This document shows, piece after piece, positions 28,210-36,636 of a DNA stretch of 64,000 bases (positions are counted from its first letter, which is position 1; each line of letters opens with the position of its first letter). Source of the stretch: Pirellulales bacterium (GTDB lineage: Bacteria; Planctomycetota; Planctomycetia; Pirellulales; Thermoguttaceae); NCBI GenBank assembly GCA_016935315.1, contig JAFGRD010000145.1, positions 62,001 through 126,000 on the forward strand, in the 5' to 3' direction. The notes under the pieces are model-generated. The model was given only the letters and a program-made list of their open reading frames with translations, was not told the origin of the DNA and searched no databases. The position numbers and the translations under genes were made by a program.

Positions 28210-29280
28210 ATGGATGACCCTCGCCCCGACGACGTCGACTTTGGCTGCCCCGTCCCGCTGGGCAACCACGCCAACCTGCAGATGGCGCACGGCGGCGGTG
28301 GGCGGCTGATGCAGCGGTTGATCGAGGAAATGTTCCTGCCGGCGTTTGCCGACGACGGCTCGCAGGAGAAAACGGTGCCGCACGACAGCGCGGTGCTTGC
28401 GGTCGGCGGCGCGCGGCTGGCCTTCACGACCGATTCGTTCGTGGTCAGCCCGCTGTTCTTTCCCGGCGGAGACATCGGCGAGCTGGCCGTTTACGGCACG
28501 GTCAACGATCTGGCCATGGCGGGAGCGAAGCCGGTCGCGCTCAGCGCGGGGTTCATCCTGGAAGAGGGGCTGCCGATGGAGACGCTCCGCCGGGTGGTGG
28601 CGTCGATGCGCAAGGCGGCCCGCGAGGTGGGCGTGCGCATCGTTACCGGCGACACCAAGGTCGTCGACCGGGGCAAAGGCGACGGCATCTACATCAACAC
28701 GGCCGGCGTGGGCGTGGTGCCCGAGGGAATCGATGTGTCGCCAAACCAGGTGGCCTGCGGGGACGCGATTTTGCTCAGCGGCGACTTGGGCCGCCACGCG
28801 ATCGCCATCATGTCGGTCCGCGAAGGGTTGGCGTTCGAGGGCGCTTTGCAGAGCGATTGTGCCTCGTTGGCCGGCCTGGTCGAGGCGATGCTGGCCGCGG
28901 GAAGCGATATCCATTGCCTCCGCGACTTGACTCGCGGGGGGTTGGCGTCCGCCCTGAACGAGATTGCCCACCATGCGCGCGTGGGGATCGAGTTGCACGA
29001 GGCGGCCATTGCCGTGGCCGAGCCGGTAGCCGGCGCGTGCGAGTTGCTGGGCCTGGACCCGTTGTACGCGGCCAACGAGGGCCGGCTGGTAGCGTTTGTG
29101 CCGGTCGAGGCGGTCGATCGGGTCCTGCAGATTATGCGGGGCCATCCGGCGGCGCCCCAGCCGGCCGTCATCGGAACGGTGACCGCCGAACACGTCGGGC
29201 TGGTTGAGCTTCGCGGCCTGCTCGGCGGTGGCCGCGTGGTCGATCTGCTCTCGGGCGAGCAGATGCCCCGGATCTGCTGA
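28210..29280 (+). CDS. hypE: Hydrogenase maturation protein HypE
   Basis: A 356-residue AIR-synthase-fold protein. Key features are MAHGGGGRLMQRLIEEMF near the N-terminus, TDSFVVSPLFFPGGDIG, GTVNDLAMAGAKPVALSAGF, TGDTKVVDRGKGDGIYINTA, DLTRGGLASALNEIA and the C-terminal MPRIC ending, whose terminal Cys receives the carbamoyl group from HypF and is dehydrated to thiocyanate. I start at ATG 28210; the frame is open upstream but uncharacteristic. A 103-base gap separates it from hypD. Confidence 0.95.
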   Translation: MDDPRPDDVDFGCPVPLGNHANLQMAHGGGGRLMQRLIEEMFLPAFADDGSQEKTVPHDSAVLAVGGARLAFTTDSFVVSPLFFPGGDIGELAVYGTVNDLAMAGAKPVALSAGFILEEGLPMETLRRVVASMRKAAREVGVRIVTGDTKVVDRGKGDGIYINTAGVGVVPEGIDVSPNQVACGDAILLSGDLGRHAIAIMSVREGLAFEGALQSDCASLAGLVEAMLAAGSDIHCLRDLTRGGLASALNEIAHHARVGIELHEAAIAVAEPVAGACELLGLDPLYAANEGRLVAFVPVEAVDRVLQIMRGHPAAPQPAVIGTVTAEHVGLVELRGLLGGGRVVDLLSGEQMPRIC

Positions 29281-29328
29281 TCGCCGGCCCCTTGCTTGGG
29301 CGATGGACACTTCTTTTGTTTCTGTTTT
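29281..29328 (+). terminator. Weak candidate terminator after hypE
   Basis: A short stem (TCGCC ... GGCGA, 29281-29303) is followed by a T-rich stretch, TTCTTTTGTTTCTGTTTT. The stem is short and the T-run starts some bases later, so this is only suggestive. Confidence 0.3.
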
Positions 29329-29342
29329 GGCCATGTTACAAT
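29316..29342 (+). promoter_or_regulatory. Possible promoter of the RidA/chorismatase-like gene
   Basis: A -10 TACAAT (29337-29342) follows TTGTTT (29316-29321) at a short 15-base spacing. The expected start is near 29349, where an ATG also stands. The T-rich stretch doubles as the hypE terminator candidate, so either reading could be wrong. Confidence 0.3.
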
Positions 29343-29420
29343 AGCGGCATGTCCACCCGCCAGGACACCCTCGCGTTGGCGATTGCCTCGAACATCCTTC
29401 CCACCTCGAGCGAGAGCACC

Positions 29421-30647
29421 ATGACCAGGCTAATGGCGAACCGGCACCACGGGCCAGTGCAAACCCGGGGCATCTGCGACACCGAAGCTGCAACCATTAC
29501 CACCACCCATGCCACCGAGGTTTTTGTCCGGTGTGCTCCGATCGCATCGGGGACCAGCAGAAACGGGTGCCAGATCCAGTCACGGGTGGTCTATGAGAGC
29601 CTTGCCCACCTGCTGAGCGAAGTTGGCGCCGATTTGAGTCACGTGGTCTTCGAGAAGGCCTTCTTCCGAAACCTGGCTGCCGATATTGAAGACTTCGAGC
29701 AGATTCGCGTCGAGGCGTATCGCAAGCGGGGCATCACCGGGCAGTTGCTCCCGGCTATCACCCACGTACAGCAGCCTCCCTGCCGGTCGGGACAGGACAT
29801 CGAGTTGCAGGCCTTCGCCGTGCTTCCCACGCCCGAGGGCGAGGCCCGCGTGCGGGCGCTCTCCGATGCGGCGGAACACCTGACCGTAAAGCTGGTCGAG
29901 ATCGGCGAGGCCCGGCACCTCTACATCGGCAACGTGCCCGGCTACCGAGGCGAGGAGCCCGAACCGGGCCCCTTCTGCCAGCAAAGCGACCGGATGTTTG
30001 AGACGGCCGACCGGCTGCTGCGGGAGCACGGCACTTCATTTGTCGACGTGCTGCGAACCTGGATCTATCTCGACGACATCGATGGCCAATACGATGAGTT
30101 GAACGCCGCGCGCAACGTGTTCTTCCAGCGACAGGGCGTTCGGCGACTGCCCGCCAGCACGGGCATCGGCGGCGGCACCCACCCGCCCGGAAACCGATGT
30201 GTGATGGACCTCTACGCGCTGCTGAATCCCGAGATCGCCCAAATCGAGGTCATGCAAACGCCCACGCTCAACGAGGCGCCCGAATACGGCTCGGCCTTCT
30301 CGCGCGGCATGAAGATGGCCTTGCCGGAAGAGACCTACTTATTCGTCTCGGGCACGGCCAGCGTGGACGAGCAAGGGGCGACGGTTCACACGGGTGATTC
30401 GCGGGGACAGATCGAGCGGATGCTGTTGAACATCGAGCAACTGCTTGCCCCTCATGGCGCCGGCTGGGCCGATCTGGTCCAAGCGGTCACCTTCTTGAAG
30501 TCGGCCGACGATCTGGGGCTTTTCCGAGAAATCTGTGCCGAGCGAGGGATGGCGGAAGCGCCGAATACGATCGTCCAGGCCGACGTCTGCCGTCCGGATC
30601 TGCTCTGCGAGATGGAAGCGATCGCCGTGGTTCCCACCTCCGAATAG
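29421..30647 (+). CDS. RidA/YjgF-superfamily protein with chorismatase-like C-terminal part
   Basis: A protein of 408 residues (ATG 29421) or 432 (ATG 29349). The N-terminal half has a degenerate YjgF-like pattern (SLAHLLSEVGADLSHVVFEK). The second half has VDVLRTWIYLDDI, an Asn-Ala-Arg-x-x-Phe stretch, RRLPASTGIGGG and VMDLYAL, resembling chorismatases of the FkbO/Hyg5 type. It ends with a Rid-like GWADLVQAVTFLKSADDL and CEMEAIAVVP. Chorismatases hydrolyse chorismate to dihydroxycyclohexadiene or hydroxybenzoate products. Rid proteins deaminate reactive enamines. It follows hypE but shows no hydrogenase link. Superfamily is likely, activity is not established, and the start is uncertain. Confidence 0.6.
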   Translation: MTRLMANRHHGPVQTRGICDTEAATITTTHATEVFVRCAPIASGTSRNGCQIQSRVVYESLAHLLSEVGADLSHVVFEKAFFRNLAADIEDFEQIRVEAYRKRGITGQLLPAITHVQQPPCRSGQDIELQAFAVLPTPEGEARVRALSDAAEHLTVKLVEIGEARHLYIGNVPGYRGEEPEPGPFCQQSDRMFETADRLLREHGTSFVDVLRTWIYLDDIDGQYDELNAARNVFFQRQGVRRLPASTGIGGGTHPPGNRCVMDLYALLNPEIAQIEVMQTPTLNEAPEYGSAFSRGMKMALPEETYLFVSGTASVDEQGATVHTGDSRGQIERMLLNIEQLLAPHGAGWADLVQAVTFLKSADDLGLFREICAERGMAEAPNTIVQADVCRPDLLCEMEAIAVVPTSE

Positions 30648-30946
30648 TTGCCCCGTGCGGCGACGCACCGGATCGTCACGCGCGTCTCGATTCCCGCGTC
30701 TCGCTCCCGTTCTACAGCGCGTTTCGGTGCCCCTCACCCTTGCGCGGAGCGGTCGGCCGTCGGGATATACCGATTCTGCCGAGCGTGCCGGAGGACAAGG
30801 TGGGGCAGCGGCCCGGCAACGCGGCAAATGCGGCAAGCGAGCAGCAGCGCTACTAGAGTTAATTTATGCGGCAATGGGCGCGCATGGTGGCCGCTGCGCG
30901 GCAGCCGACACATAGGGGAGGAACATATCTTGGCCGATGGCGATTC

Positions 30947-31639
30947 ATGACGTGGAGGCTGTCAGACGATATGCGCAGGTGGTCGGACCGTGACGACCGG
31001 GCACCTGGGCCGGCGTGTCCGGATGCGTCCGCACCGGGCAATCGTTTGAGACCGCACCATTTCCATACAACAGCCATCGGGTTTCTTCTCATTGCGATCG
31101 TGTTCGCGGCGGTTGCGGGCCGTTCAAGTGTGTCGCCGGCGCAATCGACCGTCAGCCGAGAATACGCGATCAAGGCAGCGTTTCTCTACAACTTCGGGCA
31201 ATACGTGCGATGGCCGGCCAATGCATTCGGCGACCCGGGAGATCCGTTCGTGATCGCCGTGTTGGGACCGGACCCCTTCGGCGAGACTTTGAACGTGATC
31301 GCCTCGACGAAGCGTCTCGGTGGCCGAAACGTCGTGATCCAGCGGATTGACGCGCTCGAGCCGGAGCCGGAGGCTCGCTGCCACATCCTGTTCATTCCCG
31401 ACGGCGTCGCCACGCCGCGGCAGCTCGAAGCCATGGGGCGGTTTCGGGGCGCGCCCGTGCTGGTGGTCGGCGAAACGCCCGGGTTTACCGGACGCGGAGG
31501 TGCGATCGAGCTCTACATCCGGCACAACAAGGTCCGTTTCAGGATCGATCGGCAGGCGGCCGGCGAGCATCAACTGGCCATCAGTTCCAGGCTGCTGGAC
31601 CTGGAGAAGCGGTGGGAAGAGGAATCCTCACGCGACTGA
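30947..31639 (+). CDS. YfiR-family periplasmic protein (first copy)
   Basis: About 230 residues: a hydrophobic export segment (TTAIGFLLIAIVFAAVAG) then the YfiR (DUF4154) domain. Its hallmark is REYAIKAAFLYNFGQYVRWP, followed by FVIAVLGPDPFG, CHILFIPDG, GAPVLVVGETPGF and NKVRFRIDRQAA. In Pseudomonas, YfiR is a periplasmic repressor of the membrane cyclase YfiN. Here the next gene, 40 bases on, encodes a CHASE8-type sensor kinase with a YfiN-like periplasmic domain, so YfiR may gate the kinase. Start uncertain: in-frame ATGs at 30866, 30947 and 30971. Confidence 0.8.
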   Translation: MTWRLSDDMRRWSDRDDRAPGPACPDASAPGNRLRPHHFHTTAIGFLLIAIVFAAVAGRSSVSPAQSTVSREYAIKAAFLYNFGQYVRWPANAFGDPGDPFVIAVLGPDPFGETLNVIASTKRLGGRNVVIQRIDALEPEPEARCHILFIPDGVATPRQLEAMGRFRGAPVLVVGETPGFTGRGGAIELYIRHNKVRFRIDRQAAGEHQLAISSRLLDLEKRWEEESSRD

Positions 31640-31679
31640 GGACTCGTCAAGGCACAAGGTCCACAACCGAGAGTGTACG

Positions 31680-33353
31680 ATGCGGTCGTTCAAGGATTTC
31701 TCGATCAACACGAAGTTGGTTCTGTTGGTCACGGTGGCCGGCGGCGTGGCCCTGCTGCTTGCGTGTGCGGCGTTTGTGGTCCACGACTACCGGATTATCC
31801 GGGCATCCAAGGTGCGGCAGCTCTCCGCCCTGGCCGATGTGCTCGGGTCGAACAGCACGGCGGCCTTGACGTTCGACGATCCGGTCACCGGCACGGAGAT
31901 TCTCTCTTCGCTGCGAATGCAGCCGACGATCGAGTTCGCGTGCCTCTACAACGCCCAGGGTCGCGTCTTCGCCAAGTACGGCGACGCCGACCAGGCGCCG
32001 TCTCGGCCGGGGCCGCCGGGCTACAAGTTCACCGACCGGGGCCATCTCAGCGTCGTCCAGTCGATTGTCCAGGACCGAGATCGCGTCGGCACCATCATCC
32101 TCCGCGCCAACATGGTCGATCTGGACCAGCAGATGCTGCAATACGTGATGATCATGGCGGTCGTGATGACCGTTTCGATGGGTGGATCGATCCTGCTTTC
32201 CAGCCGGCTTCAGCGCGCGATTTCTCTGCCCATTCTGAGGTTGGCCGACGCCGCCCAGAAGATTTCGGCCGACGCCGACTACTCGATCCGGGTTTCGAAG
32301 GTGGCCAACGACGAGTTGGGGGCGCTGTACGACGAGTTCAACGGCATGTTGGATCGAATCGAGCAAGGCGAGAAGGAGCTGCAGAAAGCGCACAACGAGC
32401 TCGAGCTCCGTGTCGACCAGCGCACCCGGCAACTCTCCCAGGCCAATCGGGAGCTCAGTCGCGAGGTGAACGAGCGGATCCGGGCCGAGAACGAGCTGGA
32501 AGATACGCATCAGCGGCTGGTCGAGGCCGCCCGGCGGGCCGGCATGGCCGAAGTGGCCACCGGCGTGCTGCACAACGTGGGCAACGTGCTCAACAGCGTG
32601 AACGTTTCGGCCACGCTGGCCTCCGACCGGCTGCGCAACTCGAAGCTCTCCAACCTGGCCCGCACCGTGGATCTGATCAACCAGAACGCGGGCAAACTGG
32701 GAGACTTCTTCACCCGGGACGAGCGAGGCAAGCTGCTGCCCGAATTCCTCACCATGTTGGCCGAGCACCTCGAACAGGAGCGGGGCGTCGTGCTGGAAGA
32801 GCTGTACGCGCTGGCAAAAAACGTCGACCACATCAAGAACATCGTGGCCATGCAACAGTCGTACGCGGGGGTGGCGGGCGTGGTGGAAGCCGTCTCGCTG
32901 GCCGAGCTGGTCGACGACGCCTTGAAGCTGAACGGGGCGTCTTTCGAAAAGCACGGTATCGAAATCCGTCGCCAGTACGCCGAGCTGCCCGAAGTCCGCG
33001 TGGAAAAGCAGAAACTCCTGCAAATCCTGGTCAACCTGATCGCCAACGCCAAAGACGCCTTGACCGAAAGCGCCGATTCGCGGCGGCAAGTGACGGTTCG
33101 GATCGGGCGGCACGACGACGATGTGCGGATCGAGGTGTCCGACAACGGCGTGGGCATCGACGCGGACAATCTCACGCGGATCTTCTCCCACGGCTTCACC
33201 ACCAAGCGCCACGGCCACGGCTTCGGCCTGCACGCTTCGGCCAACGCGGCCGGCGAGATCGGCGGCCGCTTGACCTGCACCAGCGAAGGAAACGGCCATG
33301 GGGCCGCCTTCGCCATCGAATTCCCTTACCTACCGGTGGAACTCGCCGTGTGA
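31680..33353 (+). CDS. CHASE8/HAMP sensor histidine kinase
   Basis: A 557-residue membrane kinase. TM1 is about residues 11-34. A periplasmic CHASE8-like domain follows (VRQLSALADVLGSNSTAALT, 46-64). TM2 is about 155-176, then a HAMP domain (LADAAQKISADADYSIRVSK) and a coiled coil (about 225-285). The H-box is unusual: GVLHNVGNVLNSV with the candidate phospho-His at 298. The ATPase domain has NLIANAKDAL, DNGVGIDADN and GHGFGLHAS. No response regulator lies next to it. It is coupled to the upstream yfiR-like gene. This resembles YfiRN with the cyclase output replaced by a kinase. Confidence 0.88.
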   Translation: MRSFKDFSINTKLVLLVTVAGGVALLLACAAFVVHDYRIIRASKVRQLSALADVLGSNSTAALTFDDPVTGTEILSSLRMQPTIEFACLYNAQGRVFAKYGDADQAPSRPGPPGYKFTDRGHLSVVQSIVQDRDRVGTIILRANMVDLDQQMLQYVMIMAVVMTVSMGGSILLSSRLQRAISLPILRLADAAQKISADADYSIRVSKVANDELGALYDEFNGMLDRIEQGEKELQKAHNELELRVDQRTRQLSQANRELSREVNERIRAENELEDTHQRLVEAARRAGMAEVATGVLHNVGNVLNSVNVSATLASDRLRNSKLSNLARTVDLINQNAGKLGDFFTRDERGKLLPEFLTMLAEHLEQERGVVLEELYALAKNVDHIKNIVAMQQSYAGVAGVVEAVSLAELVDDALKLNGASFEKHGIEIRRQYAELPEVRVEKQKLLQILVNLIANAKDALTESADSRRQVTVRIGRHDDDVRIEVSDNGVGIDADNLTRIFSHGFTTKRHGHGFGLHASANAAGEIGGRLTCTSEGNGHGAAFAIEFPYLPVELAV

Positions 33354-33390
33354 CCGGGCCGATCGAGCCCTGCCGGGCGAATGGACCGCG

Positions 33391-35874
33391 TCACTGCGAC
33401 AGCGCCGTCAACGACTCCAATACCTGCACGCGAGCCTTATCGGCCGCCGTGCGATCCTTCGGCTCGCGCCACCAGAGGCGAGCGGCCCCTTCGGCACCGA
33501 GCACGGCCTCGGCGGCCGTCTCCAGCAAGGTCTCCGCTTCGTCGACCACGGCGTCTGCGCGCCCCGCCGCTCGGGCCTTCTCCACGGCGCCGTGGAGCAT
33601 CACCAGATACTCGTAGTCCTGCACGCTCTCGCGGATCGCTTCCATCTGCTTGCCGGCGGTGACGGTCGTGTCGTCGAGAAACAACGGCGTGTAGGGGCCC
33701 GCCTTGGCCAGGTACGGGTTCCACGACGAGGCGCCGCTATTGTCGCCCAGTGCCCAGAAGAACGTGCCCGTGGCGCCGGTCTGCCAGCATTGCCAGGCCT
33801 GGAGCCGATAGTAGCTGTACGGATCCAGCAGCCGCGCCGGACCGGAGCAGGAGTAAAACTGCAATTCGCGCCCCCGATGTCTCTGGTCGAGATAGAACTC
33901 GCCGAACGGCCTTCCCTGGGCAAGCCACATCGGCCGGTTGGGGCAGAGGACGTCGGCGGCCTCGAACAGCGCGGCCGGGGCCCCGGCCGGATCGCGATAG
34001 GTGGGGTCTTCCCAAATCAACACGTCGGGCTCCGCGGTGTGAATGGCCTTGGCCCAGGCCAACAGTGGCCCGACATCGGTTCCCTCGTGCGGCTCGTCGT
34101 GCAGCAACAGGGCCAGCCGAGCGGGAGCGATGCCTCGCCCCTTCAAGTGGCGCACCCAGGCCGAAATCCACGCTCCCACTCGGCGGTCGAACTCCGGCGT
34201 GCCGATGTCCGCGCCGGCGAACGTCCGCTTGCCGGCGCTGGAGTAGCTGCCGATGGACAGGAAGACATGGTATCGCGCGGCCTGCGGCCACTCCGCAATC
34301 CACTGGTCGAGCTGCCGTGTGTCGAGTGCTACCCGAGCGTCGTCGGAAAACTGGTGCCGCATCATCACCCCCGACGTGGCCCAAGGGGCGTTCACGCCGT
34401 GTTGCTTCAGGTGTTGCACGAAGGCCTCGCGATTCCGCGGCGTGATCCCGTAGCTGCCGGGACCGTCCGTGTAGCTCCAGCCGCCGAGCAAGAGGGTGGT
34501 CCGCTCGGGAAAACTCAGTGGATAGACGCGCAGAAGAACGGGCGTCCGCACGGCGGCCCCGCCGGCCGGTCGCACCACCACCGCGCCGCGATGGGTGCCC
34601 GCCGGCAGACTCGCGACGTGAAAGGTCATCCACACCTGACGAGGCAGGCCCGGCAGTACGGTCACCCGCCAATCGTCCCCGGCTCGCGAGGCCTCCGGCA
34701 ACGCCGCCGCCACGGGCAGTCCGCTCGACGTATCGGTCCAGGCGACCTCGTGCACGGTGACGTAGTCGGGTGTCGGCGAACCGGGCAGACCCTCAAAACT
34801 CAGCCGCAACGCAAGGGGTTTGTCCGTGCTGTTGGCCAGATTCAACGCGGCCGCACGATACTCACCCATCATCGTATCGATCGCCATGCTCCCGGCCGAG
34901 CGCGGCGGCAGACTGAACGGATCGAGCGGGTCCCACACGGCCGGAACCCAGCAGACCAGATCCGCTTGCCCCTGGGCCCTCCAAAGGGACGCCTGGACCT
35001 GATACAATCGCTGGTGAGCCTCGTCGAACGGCAGGATCGCGCGAAATGACGAATCGGCAGAGACTTCGCTGGCCAACAGGGCCCGGCCCGCCTCGACCAG
35101 TTCCCGTTCCAGTTGCCCCCGCGCCGGCGCGGCCACCTCGTCCGCTTCACCGATCGTTCGCCCGATCGCCGCGATGTCGCGCCGGAAGCGCCGCTTGACG
35201 GCTGCCTGGACCCGCCAGCGGGCAAACGCCACGTCCGGCTCGTCGGCCGGCGGGCCGGCCCGTTCGGCGCCGAGCAGCTCCGGCGGCCCCCGAAAGACCT
35301 CGACTTCATCGACGAAGGTGAACGGGCTTCCCGGCCCGGGCAGGACCAGGAACCGGACATACCGGCCCCGGGTTCGCAGTTTCGCCGTGACCAGACGTCG
35401 GATCGCGTAGCCCTCAGGCCACGGCCCGTGGACCTCGTGGTCGAGCCGGACCAGATCGCCGACGTCGAAATAGGCCTTGCCGTCGTCGCTGGTGAGGATG
35501 CGGATTGCCCCGGGCCACTGCACGCCCGCCCTGCCCGCCGCCGTGCGAAAAGCCGCGCCGCTGATAGGCTCCGTCTGCTTCAAATCGACCGTGACTATGG
35601 CATACCGGGCCGATTGCCAACCCACCGTGCCCGGCTGCGTCCAGAAGTATGCGTCGGTCGTTTGGCCGTCGGTCAGTTGCGTGGCGTCGGCCGGATCGGT
35701 GCAGTGCCGATAGTCCGGCGCAGGGTGAAGGGAGTACGGTTTTCTTAGGGCGATGTTCTCCGGCGGCTGCTCGCCCGCGGCGGCGGTGGCGATTAGCGCG
35801 GCGATGCACATGGTGACTCGTGTTGCGTCGCCGAACAGTGCTAACGGGCTGCGAAAAACGACCGAATCGATCAT
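33391..35874 (-). CDS. Exported DUF4091 protein with discoidin-like N-terminal domain
   Basis: An 827-residue protein. A signal-like segment (TRVTMCIAALIATAAAGEQ) is followed by an F5/8 type C (discoidin-like) carbohydrate-binding region with NIALRKPYSLHPAPDYRHC, LTDGQTTDAYFW, ITVDLKQTEPISGAAF and GRYVRFLVLPGPGSPFTFVD. A long central region leads to the DUF4091 glycoside-hydrolase-like TIM-barrel part: LLHDEPHEGTDVGPL, LIWEDPTYRDP, LQAWQCWQTGATGTFFWALG, and a C-terminal AIRESVQDYEYLVML. ATG 35874 follows GGGAGG by 8 bases. Probably a polysaccharide-acting exported or periplasmic enzyme; substrate unknown. It converges on the kinase gene with a 37-base gap. Confidence 0.8.
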   Translation of the reverse strand: MIDSVVFRSPLALFGDATRVTMCIAALIATAAAGEQPPENIALRKPYSLHPAPDYRHCTDPADATQLTDGQTTDAYFWTQPGTVGWQSARYAIVTVDLKQTEPISGAAFRTAAGRAGVQWPGAIRILTSDDGKAYFDVGDLVRLDHEVHGPWPEGYAIRRLVTAKLRTRGRYVRFLVLPGPGSPFTFVDEVEVFRGPPELLGAERAGPPADEPDVAFARWRVQAAVKRRFRRDIAAIGRTIGEADEVAAPARGQLERELVEAGRALLASEVSADSSFRAILPFDEAHQRLYQVQASLWRAQGQADLVCWVPAVWDPLDPFSLPPRSAGSMAIDTMMGEYRAAALNLANSTDKPLALRLSFEGLPGSPTPDYVTVHEVAWTDTSSGLPVAAALPEASRAGDDWRVTVLPGLPRQVWMTFHVASLPAGTHRGAVVVRPAGGAAVRTPVLLRVYPLSFPERTTLLLGGWSYTDGPGSYGITPRNREAFVQHLKQHGVNAPWATSGVMMRHQFSDDARVALDTRQLDQWIAEWPQAARYHVFLSIGSYSSAGKRTFAGADIGTPEFDRRVGAWISAWVRHLKGRGIAPARLALLLHDEPHEGTDVGPLLAWAKAIHTAEPDVLIWEDPTYRDPAGAPAALFEAADVLCPNRPMWLAQGRPFGEFYLDQRHRGRELQFYSCSGPARLLDPYSYYRLQAWQCWQTGATGTFFWALGDNSGASSWNPYLAKAGPYTPLFLDDTTVTAGKQMEAIRESVQDYEYLVMLHGAVEKARAAGRADAVVDEAETLLETAAEAVLGAEGAARLWWREPKDRTAADKARVQVLESLTALSQ

Positions 35875-36177
35875 TTCCGGGTCCTCCCTCTGCGCGGTGG
35901 GCGGACTGACGCGAGAGACGCTTTCCGGGCCATTGTAGCCATCGGACATGGGGTGGGCCAGAATCAGCCTACCCACGGAGAGGGAAAGCTCGGCAGGCGC
36001 CCGGGCAGGGAGCTTCCTGAGAGAATCGCTTCCGGCTTTCTGGGAGAATCACTTCCGGGAACAGGAGAATTCCGTACAAGGAGAGAATTCTCTGGAGCGG
36101 GAAAAGGCTGGTGGTGGGCTGGGAAGCAGCGGGCGGGGCATGCAGCGAAATAATACAGATGTTCAAAAACGCTACAG

Positions 36178-36234
36178 CAAAAAAGAACAGGCGAGAAGGG
36201 GATCGCTCGGGCCGTCAATCCCCAACTCGCCTGT
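36178..36234 (-). terminator. Strong intrinsic terminator reading on the minus strand
   Basis: Arms CTCGCCTGT/ACAGGCGAG (9 bp) and ATCCCC/GGGGAT (6 bp), with a symmetric AA/AA internal loop, form a long stem with a 14-base loop. On the minus strand it is followed by TTCTTTTTTG. It can end the hemG operon (450-base 3' tail) or a short transcript from 36.2-36.5 kb. Confidence 0.8.
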
Positions 36235-36439
36235 GATTTTCGGAAGCCTCTGCTTCCGACTCCGTCGGGATGCCTTCTTCTCCGTTCCTGAGGGGATACT
36301 CGAACCGGGAGTTTACCCGACGGTAGAGCCTCGAACGTTGCACACTCCTCTTCTCCGTGCCAGTACCTTTTATAAGGCCTATCAATGTCCCGGCCCCAAC
36401 TACTCTGCTGGCGTGCCTCGTTGTGCTTCGTTCGACTGC
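36215..36439 (-). CDS. Possible small protein or structured RNA upstream of a terminator
   Basis: An open frame of 74 codons on the minus strand with no ATG; the first plausible start is TTG 36385. It reads VVGAGTLIGLIKGTGTEK, later RSRLYRRVNSRFEYPLRNG, and stops inside the loop of the terminator hairpin. Codon use differs from the window's GC-rich genes. A perfect 8-bp stem with a CTCT loop (36240-36259) lies within it. Either a small protein or a non-coding transcript could explain the terminator. I do not recognise it. Confidence 0.25.
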   Translation of the reverse strand, partial: AVERSTTRHASRVVGAGTLIGLIKGTGTEKRSVQRSRLYRRVNSRFEYPLRNGEEGIPTESEAEASENHRRVGD

Positions 36440-36563
36440 TCACCTCCTTCGTTCGTTAAGAAAGCAGGGAGCAAACGGTGTGCCATTGGCGAGGGAGCGT
36501 CCCGGAATTCTCCGGCGGCTGGCCGGGTATAGGCAAACTGTGTAGCTGAATCGCGGGAATTCG

Positions 36564-36616
36564 GATTGTTGCGATACCGACAGGCCCCAGATCTGGAGTC
36601 TTGCGAGTTCAGCTAC
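36564..36616 (+). repeat. Dispersed intergenic repeat, copy 2
   Basis: It aligns with 637-690 from GATTGTTGCG through AGTCTTGCGA, at roughly three quarters identity. The hairpin core is imperfect here (GGAGTC-TTGC-GAGTTC). It lies just downstream of the hemG stop codon. Confidence 0.6.
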
Positions 36617-36636
36617 GACTTGACCGAAGTGGTTGC

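Larger units (their letters stand above)
35875..36636. other. Gene-poor, lower-GC island of 762 bases
   Basis: This is the longest non-coding stretch in the window. From the left: near-direct repeats GAGAATCGCTTCCGG and GAGAATCACTTCCGG (about 36020-36060), a strong minus-strand terminator (36178-36234), a perfect palindrome (36240-36259), an ATG-less open frame on the minus strand (36215-36439) and dispersed repeat copy 2 (36564-36616). It has more A/T than the flanking genes. I recognise no standard RNA family. Confidence 0.6.

Noticed and set aside
36280-36340. A GGTTCGAG stretch on the minus strand resembling a tRNA T-loop
   Set aside because: The conserved C61 is missing and no acceptor, anticodon or D stems could be drawn.
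35964-36443. A 159-codon minus-strand frame across the gene-poor island
   Set aside because: It has an atypical start and runs across the terminator hairpin; the residues look like translated non-coding DNA.
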